A stretch of DNA of 64,000 nucleotides, from assembly GCA_045046885.1 (NCBI GenBank), contig JASFYX010000039.1:1-64000 (forward strand), read 5' to 3'. The stretch comes from CG1-02-35-72 sp045046885 (GTDB taxonomy: Bacteria > Bacteroidota > Bacteroidia > Flavobacteriales > Flavobacteriaceae). Below the pieces are notes generated by a model. That model was given only the letters and a program-made list of their open reading frames with translations, was not told the origin of the DNA and did no database searches. Within the stretch, counting starts at the first letter, position 1; each line of letters opens with the position of its first letter. The translations under genes were made by a program, and so were the position numbers. Shown in pieces: positions 1 through 7,540 of this stretch.

Positions 1-210
1 CCCGTATTTATACCCAATGAAGAAGTCCAAAAAATAATTCCTGTTAAATTGTCAGAATTATTAAATGATGCTAATGTCACTTCAAGAAATACCACAACTT
101 CGTACATGGAAAATATAGATGTACCCTGCTTTAAACTAAGTAATTACTTTATTTGGGGGGCTACAGCCATGCTTTTAAGTGAAATAAAAGATCTGTTAAA
201 AGAACTTTAG
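1..210 (+). CDS. NUDIX hydrolase, CoA pyrophosphatase type (3' part only)
   Basis: Only the last 69 codons are in the window; the reading frame is open from base 1 to the TAG at 208-210. The visible tail contains FIPNEEVQKIIPVKLSELL near its start and an IWGATAMLLSEI segment near its end. These are the C-terminal hallmarks of the NudL/CoA-diphosphatase branch of NUDIX proteins, which hydrolyse CoA to 3',5'-ADP and phosphopantetheine. The NUDIX box lies outside the window, so catalytic residues cannot be checked. The next gene is in the same direction and has its own -7 box 13 nt after this stop, so the two are probably separate transcription units. Confidence 0.75.
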   Translation, partial: PVFIPNEEVQKIIPVKLSELLNDANVTSRNTTTSYMENIDVPCFKLSNYFIWGATAMLLSEIKDLLKEL

Positions 211-222
211 CGCTTTTTTTTT

Positions 223-230
223 TATTTTTG
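223..230 (+). promoter_or_regulatory. Bacteroidota -7 promoter box for plsC-like gene
   Basis: TATTTTTG matches TAnnTTTG exactly and lies 27 nt upstream of the chosen ATG at 258. An in-frame TTG inside this box (228-230) is a poor start candidate because it belongs to the promoter. Confidence 0.6.
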
Positions 231-257
231 CATACTACCTCTCATTCAAAATACAAT

Positions 258-1070
258 ATGAGTCTATTTAAAAAAGATATTTTTGGGCATTATTTTCATA
301 TAAAACGCTTTTTGATTAGAATTCTAGGCATCGTTTCTCACCAACGTTATAGAAAGTTTAACAAACTGAATATTGAAGGTTCAGATATACTGCGAAAATT
401 ACCACATCAAAAAGTTTTGATTGTCTCAAATCATCAAACTTATTTTGCAGATGTGGCGGCGATGTTTCATGTTTTTAACGCAGCATTGAGTGGCAGACAA
501 GATAGCATAAAGAATATTGGCTACCTCTGGCGTCCTAAAATGAATTTGTATTTTGTTGCTGCTAAAGAAACTATGCGCTCTGGTTGGCTTCCTAAAGTTA
601 TGGCTTATGTTGGGGCAATTCCTATAGAACGCACTTGGCGTGCCGGTGGTAAAGATGTCAAGCGTCAGGTAAAATTTTCTGATATCAGTAATATTGGCAA
701 GGCTTTAGACGATGGCTGGGTTATTACTTTTCCGCAAGGGACAACCAAACCTTTTAAACCTATCAGGAAAGGAACAGCTCATATTATTAAAAAATTCAAA
801 CCTATTGTTGTACCTATTGTCATTGACGGTTTTAGGCGTGCTTTTGATAAAAAAGGACTCCTCATAAAGAAAAGAGAAGTATTACAATCTATGGTTATTA
901 AAGAACCCCTTGATATTGATTATGACAACGACTCTATAGAAGAAATTGTGACTAAAATTGAGTTTGGTATAGAACAACATCCGTCTTTTTTAAAGGTCGT
1001 TCCGGTTGCAGAATATGCCAAAAGAGAAGCTGCGCTTAACAAAAAGCGCAACTTCTGGGATATGTACTAA
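258..1070 (+). CDS. 1-acyl-sn-glycerol-3-phosphate acyltransferase-like (PlsC family)
   Basis: The 270-aa product has acyltransferase motif I around residues 57-65 (SNHQTYFAD) and motif III around residue 160 (TFPQGTTKPF, the FPEGT-like block). It is therefore expected to transfer an acyl group to a lysophospholipid or related lipid at the inner membrane. His59 and Asp65 are separated by five residues rather than the usual four of the HX4D motif. I believe this spacing recurs in a flavobacterial subfamily but cannot check it here. The start at 258 was chosen over the upstream TTG because the latter is part of the promoter box. The gene ends 7 bp before the convergent dps gene. A hairpin lies in its last codons. 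Confidence 0.85.
   Translation: MSLFKKDIFGHYFHIKRFLIRILGIVSHQRYRKFNKLNIEGSDILRKLPHQKVLIVSNHQTYFADVAAMFHVFNAALSGRQDSIKNIGYLWRPKMNLYFVAAKETMRSGWLPKVMAYVGAIPIERTWRAGGKDVKRQVKFSDISNIGKALDDGWVITFPQGTTKPFKPIRKGTAHIIKKFKPIVVPIVIDGFRRAFDKKGLLIKKREVLQSMVIKEPLDIDYDNDSIEEIVTKIEFGIEQHPSFLKVVPVAEYAKREAALNKKRNFWDMY
1026..1055. terminator. Hairpin inside the end of the plsC-like gene, possible terminator
   Basis: A 12-bp inverted repeat with one mismatch (1026-1037 and 1044-1055, loop AACAAA) lies in the final codons of the acyltransferase gene, just before the convergent dps gene. On the minus strand it is followed by a short T run (CTCTTTT), so it could act on dps read-through. On the plus strand no U tract follows. 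Confidence 0.35.
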
Positions 1071-1077
1071 AAGCGTT

Positions 1078-1548
1078 TTAGGCCAACCAAGCTTTTAGCA
1101 TCCAAACTGTTTTTTCTTGCTCAGCTATAAAATCGCTCATCATAGCGTTAGTTCCTTCGTCATCAGCTTTGTCTGAAAGTTCTAAAATAGAGCGTTCAAT
1201 TTTTAAAAGCGATGCTAATGACGCTACAATTAAAGCAACAGCTTCTTCATCTTTAGCAATGTTTTTACCGATTTTTATCTCAGATAAAGCTAAATAATCC
1301 TCAAAAGTATGCAAAGGAGTCTCTTCTAGCGTTAAAATACGTTCGGCTATTAAATCTACTTTATCTTGGGCATCTGTATAAAGCTCTTCAAATTTAAGGT
1401 GTAATTCAAAGAAATTACGTCCTTTAATATTCCAATGCAAACCCCTTAAATTTTGATAATACAGCTGAAAATTAGCGAGTAAGACATTTAATTTTTCTGA
1501 TAATTCTTTAGATTGTTTGATGTTTAATCCTATTGTTGTTGTTTTCAT
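1078..1548 (-). CDS. dps: Dps family ferritin-like DNA-protecting protein
   Basis: The 156-aa product is the usual size for Dps, a dodecameric mini-ferritin that oxidises iron with hydrogen peroxide and coats DNA under stress. Expected ferroxidase ligands can be placed by alignment to E. coli Dps: His38, His50, Glu54, Asp65 and Glu69, within LHWNIKGRNFFELH and DKVDLIAERI. The ATG at 1546-1548 was chosen because family members start just before the first helix; a longer frame reaches 1584 but adds an unrelated 12 residues. It is divergent from oxyR, with 104 bp between the starts, which suggests peroxide-responsive control by that regulator. Confidence 0.93.
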   Translation of the reverse strand: MKTTTIGLNIKQSKELSEKLNVLLANFQLYYQNLRGLHWNIKGRNFFELHLKFEELYTDAQDKVDLIAERILTLEETPLHTFEDYLALSEIKIGKNIAKDEEAVALIVASLASLLKIERSILELSDKADDEGTNAMMSDFIAEQEKTVWMLKAWLA

Positions 1549-1652
1549 AATTATTATTTTAAATTCTTTACAAATATCTCCCAAAAAAACATCAGAAAAC
1601 GATAATTATAATCAATAGTTTTAATATCTTTATCACAAATATTTATACCAAA

Positions 1653-2603
1653 ATGACCATTACACAATTAAAATATGTATTAGCTATTGCCGAGTACAAA
1701 AATTTCACTTTGGCATCTCAAAATTGTTATGTTACACAGCCCACATTGAGTATGCAAGTACAAAAGTTAGAAGACGAACTAGATGTTAAATTATTCAATA
1801 GAAAGAAAAAACCTATTCAGCTTACCGCAATTGGCGAAAAAATTGTACAACAAGCAAAAGTAATTGTTGATGAAAGTAACAGGCTACAAGATATTGTAGA
1901 TCAACAAAAGGGATTTATAGGGGGTGAATTTAAACTGGGTATCATTCCTACAATTATGCCGACTCTGCTGCCCATGTTTTTAAGTGTTTTTACTAAGAAG
2001 CATCCTAAAGTAAAGCTACACATTGAAGAACTAACTACAGAAGAAATAATAAAAAAGTTGATGGACGGTCATTTGGACGCCGCTATTGCTGCGACACCTT
2101 TAGAAAATAAAGCTTTAACCGAACGTGTTTTATATTATGAACCTTTTGTTGGTTTTGTACCAGAAAATCATGAACTGTATTCTAAAAGCAGCCTGATTCC
2201 TGAGGATTTAGATGTAGAATCAATTCTCTTATTAGAAGATGGTCATTGTTTTAAAGAAAGTGTTTTAAATATTTGCAAATCGGACAAGTTATCAGAAAAT
2301 CAAAGTTTTAAACTTGAAAGTGGCAGTTTTGACACCCTTATAAAATTAGCAAAAGAAGGCTTGGGTATGACGCTTATTCCCTATCTCACTACTTTAGATT
2401 TAAAAGATGATGATAAATATTTAAGACCTTTTGAAAAACCAGAACCCGCAAGAGAAGTCAGTCTTATATTTCATAAAGCCCAATTAAAAATTCAGATGAT
2501 TGAAGCTTTAAAAAGTACAATAGACAGTGTAATTAGAGGTGCCATTGCTTTTTATGATGTTAAGATTGTGAGCCCTTTGTCCAAAAAAAAAGGAGCCTTA
2601 TAG
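1653..2603 (+). CDS. oxyR: OxyR-type LysR hydrogen peroxide sensor/regulator
   Basis: The 316-aa product has an N-terminal LysR winged helix-turn-helix (about residues 1-60, MTITQLKYVLAIAEYKNFT...) and a periplasmic-binding-protein-like effector domain. The redox cysteines fall at Cys199 and Cys208 in GHCFKESVLNIC, the same numbering as the peroxide-sensing pair of E. coli OxyR. This makes the OxyR assignment much stronger than a generic LysR call. It sits divergent to dps, a classic OxyR target. A short hairpin (2591-2608) overlaps the stop codon and may end transcription. No clear OxyR ATAG-N7-CTAT site was found in the shared intergenic DNA. Confidence 0.92.
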   Translation: MTITQLKYVLAIAEYKNFTLASQNCYVTQPTLSMQVQKLEDELDVKLFNRKKKPIQLTAIGEKIVQQAKVIVDESNRLQDIVDQQKGFIGGEFKLGIIPTIMPTLLPMFLSVFTKKHPKVKLHIEELTTEEIIKKLMDGHLDAAIAATPLENKALTERVLYYEPFVGFVPENHELYSKSSLIPEDLDVESILLLEDGHCFKESVLNICKSDKLSENQSFKLESGSFDTLIKLAKEGLGMTLIPYLTTLDLKDDDKYLRPFEKPEPAREVSLIFHKAQLKIQMIEALKSTIDSVIRGAIAFYDVKIVSPLSKKKGAL

Positions 2604-2619
2604 CTCCTAATTTAATTTT
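2591..2619 (+). terminator. Weak terminator overlapping oxyR stop
   Basis: A 6-bp stem AGGAGC/GCTCCT (2591-2596 and 2603-2608, loop CTTATA) is followed by an AT-rich tail AATTTAATTTT. The stop codon of oxyR is inside the hairpin. The stem is short, so this is tentative. Confidence 0.4.
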
Positions 2620-2809
2620 AAATGTACCGCATACAGACAGTTAATTCTGGCTTGTTTGAAATAAAAGCAGCCAACCAAATGCGTAATTCATCAACTTCGT
2701 AGGGTAACAATCTTCTAACAGCTTTTTCGAGTTCTTTGCAAAAAAGGGCGGTATCAAAACTCACCTTTTTTAAAACTGTTTTTGTGTACTCAAACATTGC
2801 TCTTGCCAT
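2618..2809 (-). CDS. Small conserved hypothetical protein (63 aa)
   Basis: A 63-residue protein beginning MARAMFEYTKTVLKKVSFD and containing LLPYEVDELRIWLAAF. It has no signal peptide or membrane segment and looks like a small helical cytosolic protein. I recall very similar short proteins in other Flavobacteriia, so I treat it as real, but I know of no function. It is convergent with oxyR (14 bp apart) and in the same direction as the next small gene, 90 bp away. Downstream genes give no functional hint. Confidence 0.65.
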   Translation of the reverse strand: MARAMFEYTKTVLKKVSFDTALFCKELEKAVRRLLPYEVDELRIWLAAFISNKPELTVCMRYI

Positions 2810-2899
2810 AAAAAAAAATTAAGTTCTTAAATTAGAACGCATAAAAACGCAAACTATTACAATAGTTAATAACTTATTTTTAACATTCTAAGTATCAGG

Positions 2900-3166
2900 T
2901 TACAATTTTTCGATTTTTGCTAATAACGCAGTGGCTTTTTTCTCAAGTTCTTTGGTTATTGCAGCAAAATGTTTCTTCTTATTGTCTACTTTCTTGGTAT
3001 TAATTTTTTCAATCAAGGCATCGAATGTGGCGATAGCTTCATCGATTATTTTTTCTGATTTATCTGTTTTTTTACCGCTGTTAACCAACTGCCAAACATA
3101 GCACTCTTCTATAACATCAGATAGAACATAATTAACGTCTTTCTTTAAATTTTTTACACTACTCAT
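2900..3166 (-). CDS. Small conserved hypothetical protein (88 aa), helical
   Basis: An 88-residue, lysine-rich, probably all-helical protein. The N-terminal half (LKKDVNYVLSDVIEECYVWQ) is the recognisable part of a small family that I associate with Flavobacteriia. The C-terminal half has heptad-like spacing of Leu/Ile/Ala and may be coiled coil. No signal peptide, metal motif or catalytic motif is visible. It lies between the 63-aa gene and manA on the same strand, with 50 bp to manA. Function unknown. Confidence 0.65.
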   Translation of the reverse strand: MSSVKNLKKDVNYVLSDVIEECYVWQLVNSGKKTDKSEKIIDEAIATFDALIEKINTKKVDNKKKHFAAITKELEKKATALLAKIEKL

Positions 3167-3216
3167 AATTCAATTTATTTTGTGCAAAAATAAGCAATTC
3201 GGTGCAATTATTAATA

Positions 3217-4188
3217 CTAAATATACACTTCTAATAAAACACTTTCTTCTTGCGAATTTAATACCAAGTTTTTAAGGCATGCGGGGATTAAAATAGTTTC
3301 TCCTACACAGATTGTCATTTGTTTTTCAGCGTAGTGTATTATAGCTTCTCCTTTAGTACACATGTAAATTACAAATGAGTCTTTTTGACTGTTATCTAGA
3401 TGTATTTCTCCATCTAAATTTATAATATTTGTTGTAAAATAAGGACAATTAATAACAGGTGATACTTTATTAGTTACAGCCTTATAATCTGTTTTATAAG
3501 TTTCTTTGGCTTTATAATCTATGGCTTCTAAAGCTAAATCTGTATGCAACTCACGTCCTTTACCTGAACTGTCTTTTCTATCCCAATCGTATATGCGATA
3601 AGTAATATCGCTTGTTTGCTGAATTTCGGCCAATAAAACCCCTGCACCAATAGCGTGAATACGCCCTGTTGGGATAAAATACACATCGCCTTCTTTGACC
3701 ACATCAGCGTTGAGCAAATCGGCAATTTTATTCTTCTTTAAATATTCTAAATAGGTGGCTTTATCTGTGGCCTTTTTAAAACCGACAATGAGTTCGGCGT
3801 TTTTATCGGCTTGCATAACATACCACATTTCTGTTTTTCCAAAACTGTTATGACGTTTTTTAGCCAATGTGTCATTTGGGTGCAACTGGATACTTAAAGC
3901 CGTTTTAGCATCAATAAATTTTATAAGAAGTGGAAAATCTAAACCAAATGCTTCAAAAACTTTATCACCTAATAAATCGGTTTTATAAGTTTTAATCAAA
4001 TTATTTAATGTTAAGCCTTTATAAGAACCATTTGCTACTATAGAAATATTATTATCTACAGCCGAAACCTCCCAACTTTCACCAATATTGTTTTTATCTG
4101 AATCCTTTTTAAGGAGTGTTTTGAGTTTTGTTCCACCCCATATTTTTTCTTGAAGAATGGGTTTGAACTTTAAAGGATAGGCAATCAT
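3217..4188 (-). CDS. manA: Mannose-6-phosphate isomerase, class I (short form)
   Basis: The 323-aa product starts YPLKFKPILQEKIWGGTKL, the standard opening of the short, Firmicutes/Bacteroidota-type phosphomannose isomerases, which interconvert mannose-6-phosphate and fructose-6-phosphate. The zinc-binding cupin motifs are visible: QLHPND (about residues 102-107), KTEMWYV, and GRIHAIG further along. The length is typical for this class, which lacks the long insert of the E. coli enzyme. The ATG at 4186-4188 is preceded by a near-consensus -7 box (GATATTTG on the minus strand). The neighbours do not form a sugar operon, so this is probably a stand-alone housekeeping gene. Confidence 0.92.
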   Translation of the reverse strand: MIAYPLKFKPILQEKIWGGTKLKTLLKKDSDKNNIGESWEVSAVDNNISIVANGSYKGLTLNNLIKTYKTDLLGDKVFEAFGLDFPLLIKFIDAKTALSIQLHPNDTLAKKRHNSFGKTEMWYVMQADKNAELIVGFKKATDKATYLEYLKKNKIADLLNADVVKEGDVYFIPTGRIHAIGAGVLLAEIQQTSDITYRIYDWDRKDSSGKGRELHTDLALEAIDYKAKETYKTDYKAVTNKVSPVINCPYFTTNIINLDGEIHLDNSQKDSFVIYMCTKGEAIIHYAEKQMTICVGETILIPACLKNLVLNSQEESVLLEVYI

Positions 4189-4241
4189 TTAGCTTTCTAT
4201 ATTTTAATGCAAATATCGGTTAAATTTTTATATCAATTTAT

Positions 4242-4272
4242 TTGATTCTTAACAAGCTATTATATAACTTTG
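4242..4272 (+). promoter_or_regulatory. Promoter for the adenine-deaminase-type gene
   Basis: TTG at 4242-4244, a 20-nt spacer and TAACTTTG at 4265-4272 match the Bacteroidota TTG / TAnnTTTG promoter. The start codon is 91 nt downstream, an unusually long leader for this window. Confidence 0.6.
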
Positions 4273-4363
4273 TACAACATATTAAGTCTTGATATATATT
4301 AATATCAGCTACTATGACTAACGACTCATCACCTCTAACTGATGCAATTAAAACCTCTACCTA

Positions 4364-5383
4364 ATGAAATCTTTTATTGAAAATTTGCCTAAAGCCGAAC
4401 TTCATTTACATATAGAAGGTTCATTTGAGCCTGCTCTAATGTTTGAAATCGCGCAAAGAAATAACATTAAAATCCCTTATAAATCTGTTAAAGAAGTAGA
4501 AGAAGCTTATAAATTCGACTGCCTGCAAGACTTTTTAGATATTTACTACCAAGGCGCTCAAGTTTTAATTCACGAAAAAGATTTTTACGATTTAACTTAT
4601 GCTTATTTAAAAAAGTGTGCCACTCAAAATGTTATTCATACCGAAATAATGTTCGATCCGCAAACACATACAGAACGTGGTGTAGCATTTGAGACTGTTA
4701 TTATGGGTATTAGCAAAGCTTGTGCCGATGCTAAAAAGGAATTTGGTATTTCTTCTTTTTTAATAATGAGTTATCTGCGTCATTTGTCTGAAGAAAAAGC
4801 TTTAGAAACATTAAAACAATCGCTTCCTTTTAAGGATTTAATAAAAGCTGTAGGATTAGATTCTTCCGAAAAAGGGAATCCGCCTTCTAAGTTTAAAAAA
4901 GTTTTTGAAGAATCTGCTAGATGGGGCTATATTCCGTTAGCTCATGCTGGTGAAGAAGGGGATGCTAGTTATGTTTGGGAAGCTTTAGATATTCTTAAAA
5001 TTAAACGTATAGATCACGGTAATAATGCCTTGCAAGATCCTAAATTGGTAGCCGAAATAATTAAACGAGACATAGCTCTAACTGTTTGTCCGCTTTCTAA
5101 TACCGCTTTACAAGTTGTAAAAGATCTTAAAGACCATCCGTTAAAGAAAATGATGGATTTGGGTTTAAAAGTAACTATTAACTCAGATGATCCTGCTTAT
5201 TTTGGTGGGCAAGTCAATCAAAATTATATTGAAATTCAAAAGGCTCTAAACCTAACTAAAGAAGACTTATACAATTTAGCTAAAAATTCTTTTGAATATT
5301 CTTTATTGCCTTATCCTAGAATGCAAGTCTGTTTAGGCACTTTAGAACTTTATTATGTAGGAGAAACTATGAATCACGCCTAA
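4364..5383 (+). CDS. Adenine deaminase type 2 / adenosine deaminase-family amidohydrolase
   Basis: The 339-aa product is an adenosine-deaminase-fold zinc amidohydrolase. The HxH metal ligands are His14 and His16 in KAELHLHIEG. HAGEEG and the NSDDPAYFGG block give further zinc and catalytic residues. Long stretches (FDPQTHTERG, GLDSSEKGNPPSKF) resemble, from memory, the Pseudomonas PA0148-type proteins that act on adenine rather than adenosine, so I favour adenine deaminase (EC 3.5.4.2). Adenosine deaminase remains possible. It stands alone with its own promoter and overlaps the tail of convergent bcp by 17 bp. Role: purine salvage in the cytosol. Confidence 0.85.
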   Translation: MKSFIENLPKAELHLHIEGSFEPALMFEIAQRNNIKIPYKSVKEVEEAYKFDCLQDFLDIYYQGAQVLIHEKDFYDLTYAYLKKCATQNVIHTEIMFDPQTHTERGVAFETVIMGISKACADAKKEFGISSFLIMSYLRHLSEEKALETLKQSLPFKDLIKAVGLDSSEKGNPPSKFKKVFEESARWGYIPLAHAGEEGDASYVWEALDILKIKRIDHGNNALQDPKLVAEIIKRDIALTVCPLSNTALQVVKDLKDHPLKKMMDLGLKVTINSDDPAYFGGQVNQNYIEIQKALNLTKEDLYNLAKNSFEYSLLPYPRMQVCLGTLELYYVGETMNHA

Positions 5384-5903
5384 GTACCTCTATAGCTTTG
5401 TCTATATGCTTTTCGGCTTTAAACTGACTGTTGAATATATAAATAACGACGCCTTTATTGTTAATTATGTAGGTAACACGTCCTGGTAATAAGCCCAAAG
5501 TTGATTTAGGGACTCCAAATAATTGACGGACTTTCTTATTTACATCTGCTAAAAGAGTGAAAGGCAAATGGTATTTTTCTGCAAACTTTTTATGAGAGGC
5601 TACATTATCTGAAGAGATACCTATTACCCGTGCATTTAAATCTGTAAAAACTTCGAATTCATCTCTAAACTTACAAGCCTCTTTTGTACAACCGGGTGTT
5701 TCGTCTTTAGGATAAAAATAAATTATTACAGGTTGTTTCCCTATTACTTCATCACTATTAAACCACTGTCCGTTTTGGTCTTGCAATGAAAATGCGGGAA
5801 TTGTGTCTCCTACTTTTAAAGGTTGTTTGGGTGTATTTGTTACTGTCATTTTAATGATAATTACGGCAATTAGCACTACAATTATATAAATAAATTTTCT
5901 CAT
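5367..5903 (-). CDS. bcp: Thiol peroxidase of the Bcp/PrxQ type, membrane-anchored
   Basis: The 178-aa product reduces hydrogen and lipid peroxides using thioredoxin. The catalytic motif is ETPGCTKEACKFRDEF, giving a peroxidatic Cys72 and a resolving Cys77 four residues later, the PrxQ arrangement. It is longer than cytosolic Bcp because the first about 20 residues (KFIYIIVVLIAVIIIKM) form a hydrophobic anchor, so it probably works at the outer face of the inner membrane. It is the last gene of an idi-queD-bcp operon, only 2 bp after queD. Its end overlaps the convergent deaminase gene. Confidence 0.92.
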   Translation of the reverse strand: MRKFIYIIVVLIAVIIIKMTVTNTPKQPLKVGDTIPAFSLQDQNGQWFNSDEVIGKQPVIIYFYPKDETPGCTKEACKFRDEFEVFTDLNARVIGISSDNVASHKKFAEKYHLPFTLLADVNKKVRQLFGVPKSTLGLLPGRVTYIINNKGVVIYIFNSQFKAEKHIDKAIEVLRRDS

Positions 5904-5905
5904 AA

Positions 5906-6313
5906 TTAGCCTTTATAGGTTACAAAGTTTCTAGGAGTTTCGTAAAGTTTAACCTTAATTTTAAGTTGTTTGTCTATTTTTTCTCTCAATATATTCCAAA
6001 TAACCACCGCAATGTTTTCTGCTGTGGGATTTAGTGTTTTAAAAGCCCCAACTTCTAGATTTAAATTTTTATGATCAAAGGCTTCCTCAATTTCTTTTTC
6101 AATAATATTTTTAAGGATTTTCATATCCATTACAAAACCTGTATCGGGATTTATTTCACCCTTCACACCCACTATTAATTCGTAGTTGTGCCCATGGAAA
6201 TTAGGATTGGCACATTTGCCAAATACGGTGGCATTACGCGCATCAGACCAGTCGGCATTATACAAACGATGTGCAGCGTTAAAATGGGCTTTTCTGTGTA
6301 CGGTGACTTCCAT
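5906..6313 (-). CDS. queD: 6-carboxytetrahydropterin synthase (QueD / PTPS family)
   Basis: The 135-aa product has the T-fold signature HFNAAHRL near the start and GHNYELIVGVKG and FDHKNLN later, giving the three zinc-binding histidines. QueD turns dihydroneopterin triphosphate into 6-carboxytetrahydropterin for queuosine and other 7-deazapurines. The catalytic Cys expected between the first and second histidines is present in FGKCANPNFHGH. The start codon overlaps the idi stop by one base (TAATG), showing translational coupling. No other queuosine gene is in the window. A pteridine-synthase annotation is a common alternative. Confidence 0.9.
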   Translation of the reverse strand: MEVTVHRKAHFNAAHRLYNADWSDARNATVFGKCANPNFHGHNYELIVGVKGEINPDTGFVMDMKILKNIIEKEIEEAFDHKNLNLEVGAFKTLNPTAENIAVVIWNILREKIDKQLKIKVKLYETPRNFVTYKG

Positions 6314-6828
6314 TATTTTAAGTGTGTTAGATATTCTTTAAAAATTATTTTAAACCAAGCGGTGTATTTATGCGGTTTAGATTCAATATCATTTTTTACA
6401 GCTTCTAAAGTCATCCACGAAAAGGCCGCTACTTCAGCTTTATTTATCACGGGGTTCTCATTGTAATGTCCTATCATAACATGGTCTAATTCGTGTTCGG
6501 TTAAACCATTGTCAAATGGCGCTTCATAAACAAACCAAAAGAGTTCTTTTAAATCGCAATTAAAGCCCATTTCTTCTTGTAAACGACGTTTTCCAGCCTC
6601 AATATTTCCTTCGCCATCACGCTGATGACTACAACAGGTATTGGTCCATAAGCCGGGCGAATGGTATTTATCTAAAGCCCGTTGTTGCAATAAGATTTCA
6701 TTTTTATCATTAAAAACAAAAACAGAAAAGGCACGATGCAATTGCGCTTTCTCGTGCGCTTCCATTTTGGGCATCAGACCAATTTGTGTATCTTCTTTTG
6801 TGACTAAAATGACTTGTTCTTCTTTCAT
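6313..6828 (-). CDS. idi: Isopentenyl-diphosphate delta-isomerase, type 1
   Basis: The 171-aa product contains the type 1 IDI core: HRAFSVFVFNDKNEILLQQRA, followed by WTNTCCSHQ, with the catalytic cysteine in the NTCCSH block and the NUDIX-like glutamates downstream (EEMGF). It isomerises IPP and DMAPP for isoprenoid synthesis. It is the first gene of the idi-queD-bcp operon. A perfect -7 box lies 17 nt upstream. Length and motifs are normal. Confidence 0.93.
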   Translation of the reverse strand: MKEEQVILVTKEDTQIGLMPKMEAHEKAQLHRAFSVFVFNDKNEILLQQRALDKYHSPGLWTNTCCSHQRDGEGNIEAGKRRLQEEMGFNCDLKELFWFVYEAPFDNGLTEHELDHVMIGHYNENPVINKAEVAAFSWMTLEAVKNDIESKPHKYTAWFKIIFKEYLTHLK

Positions 6829-6845
6829 TAAACTAAATTGGTTGA

Positions 6846-6853
6846 CAAATATA
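6846..6853 (-). promoter_or_regulatory. -7 promoter box for idi operon
   Basis: On the minus strand this reads TATATTTG, an exact TAnnTTTG match, 17 nt before the idi ATG. No TTG at the right distance was seen. Confidence 0.5.
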
Positions 6854-6913
6854 AGGTTTAAAAATCTATTTTACTTTCTTCTAATTCGCATTAAAAATGT
6901 TAAAGTTTTATAA

Positions 6914-6931
6914 ATATATATATATATATAT
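6914..6931. repeat. (AT)9 dinucleotide tract
   Basis: An uninterrupted AT repeat of nine units sits directly before, and partly inside, the operator palindrome of the next operon. Slippage here could change promoter geometry. Confidence 0.7.
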
Positions 6932-6963
6932 GTTGCAACATATAATGTTTTGACATATATTTG
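6927..6963 (+). promoter_or_regulatory. Promoter with overlapping 18-bp palindromic operator
   Basis: Bases 6927-6944 form a perfect 18-bp palindrome with core TGTTGCAACA. Its inner TTG (6933-6935) is followed by 20 nt and then TATATTTG (6956-6963), a full TTG-N20-TAnnTTTG promoter. A dimeric repressor bound to the palindrome would cover the -33 region. The MarR-family gene at the end of this operon is the obvious candidate. Confidence 0.6.
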
Positions 6964-6992
6964 CCGCTTTAACTAAATAACAAATTAAAAAT

Positions 6993-7529
6993 ATGTCAAA
7001 AACACTCATCTTATTAGCCCATCCAAACATAGAAAATTCTGTGGGTAATAAAACGGTTATAGATACTGTAAAAGATTTAGAAAATGTAGCAGTACGCAAT
7101 TTAACGGCGTTGTATCCAGACTTTAACATTGATGTCAAAGCAGAACACGAAGCCATAGCACAAGCCGATTTAATTATTTTGCAATACCCTATTTATTGGT
7201 ATAACATGCCGCCTATTTTAAAGCAATGGTTCGACAAAGTATTGACTTATGGATTTGCTTTTGGCGAAGGGTCTAAGGTAACAGGAAAAAGCATTATGGC
7301 TTCTGTAACGGTGGGTTCTCCAGAAAAATCTTATCCAGAAGGCGAAATGGAACGCATTTTATTGCCTTTAAAAGCATCGGCAGCTTTCTGTAAATTAAAC
7401 TATTTACCTCACGTGGCGTCATATGGTATTTACAGTACTCCAAATCAAGATGAAGCCTTAAAGGCCTCTGTTTTAGCCTCAGCGCAAGCCCATGCCGATA
7501 AACTAAAAACTATTATTACTGACTTTTAA
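6993..7529 (+). CDS. NAD(P)H-dependent quinone/FMN oxidoreductase (flavodoxin-2 fold)
   Basis: The 178-aa product starts KTLILLAHPNIENS, the phosphate-binding loop of KefF/MdaB-type flavoproteins, and carries YPIYWYNMPPILKQWFD, the family's FMN/quinone-binding block. It is expected to reduce quinones or similar electrophiles with two electrons from NAD(P)H. It is the first gene of a four-gene operon ending in a MarR regulator, with a palindromic site over the promoter. That layout fits induction by quinones or phenolics, but the inducer is inference. Kef potassium-channel genes are absent nearby. Confidence 0.85.
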   Translation: MSKTLILLAHPNIENSVGNKTVIDTVKDLENVAVRNLTALYPDFNIDVKAEHEAIAQADLIILQYPIYWYNMPPILKQWFDKVLTYGFAFGEGSKVTGKSIMASVTVGSPEKSYPEGEMERILLPLKASAAFCKLNYLPHVASYGIYSTPNQDEALKASVLASAQAHADKLKTIITDF

Positions 7530-7540
7530 AAACAATAACA

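Noticed and set aside
1549..1652. OxyR operator between dps and oxyR
   Set aside because: Only a partial ATAG half-site (ATAG then ATCT) was found; not enough to call.
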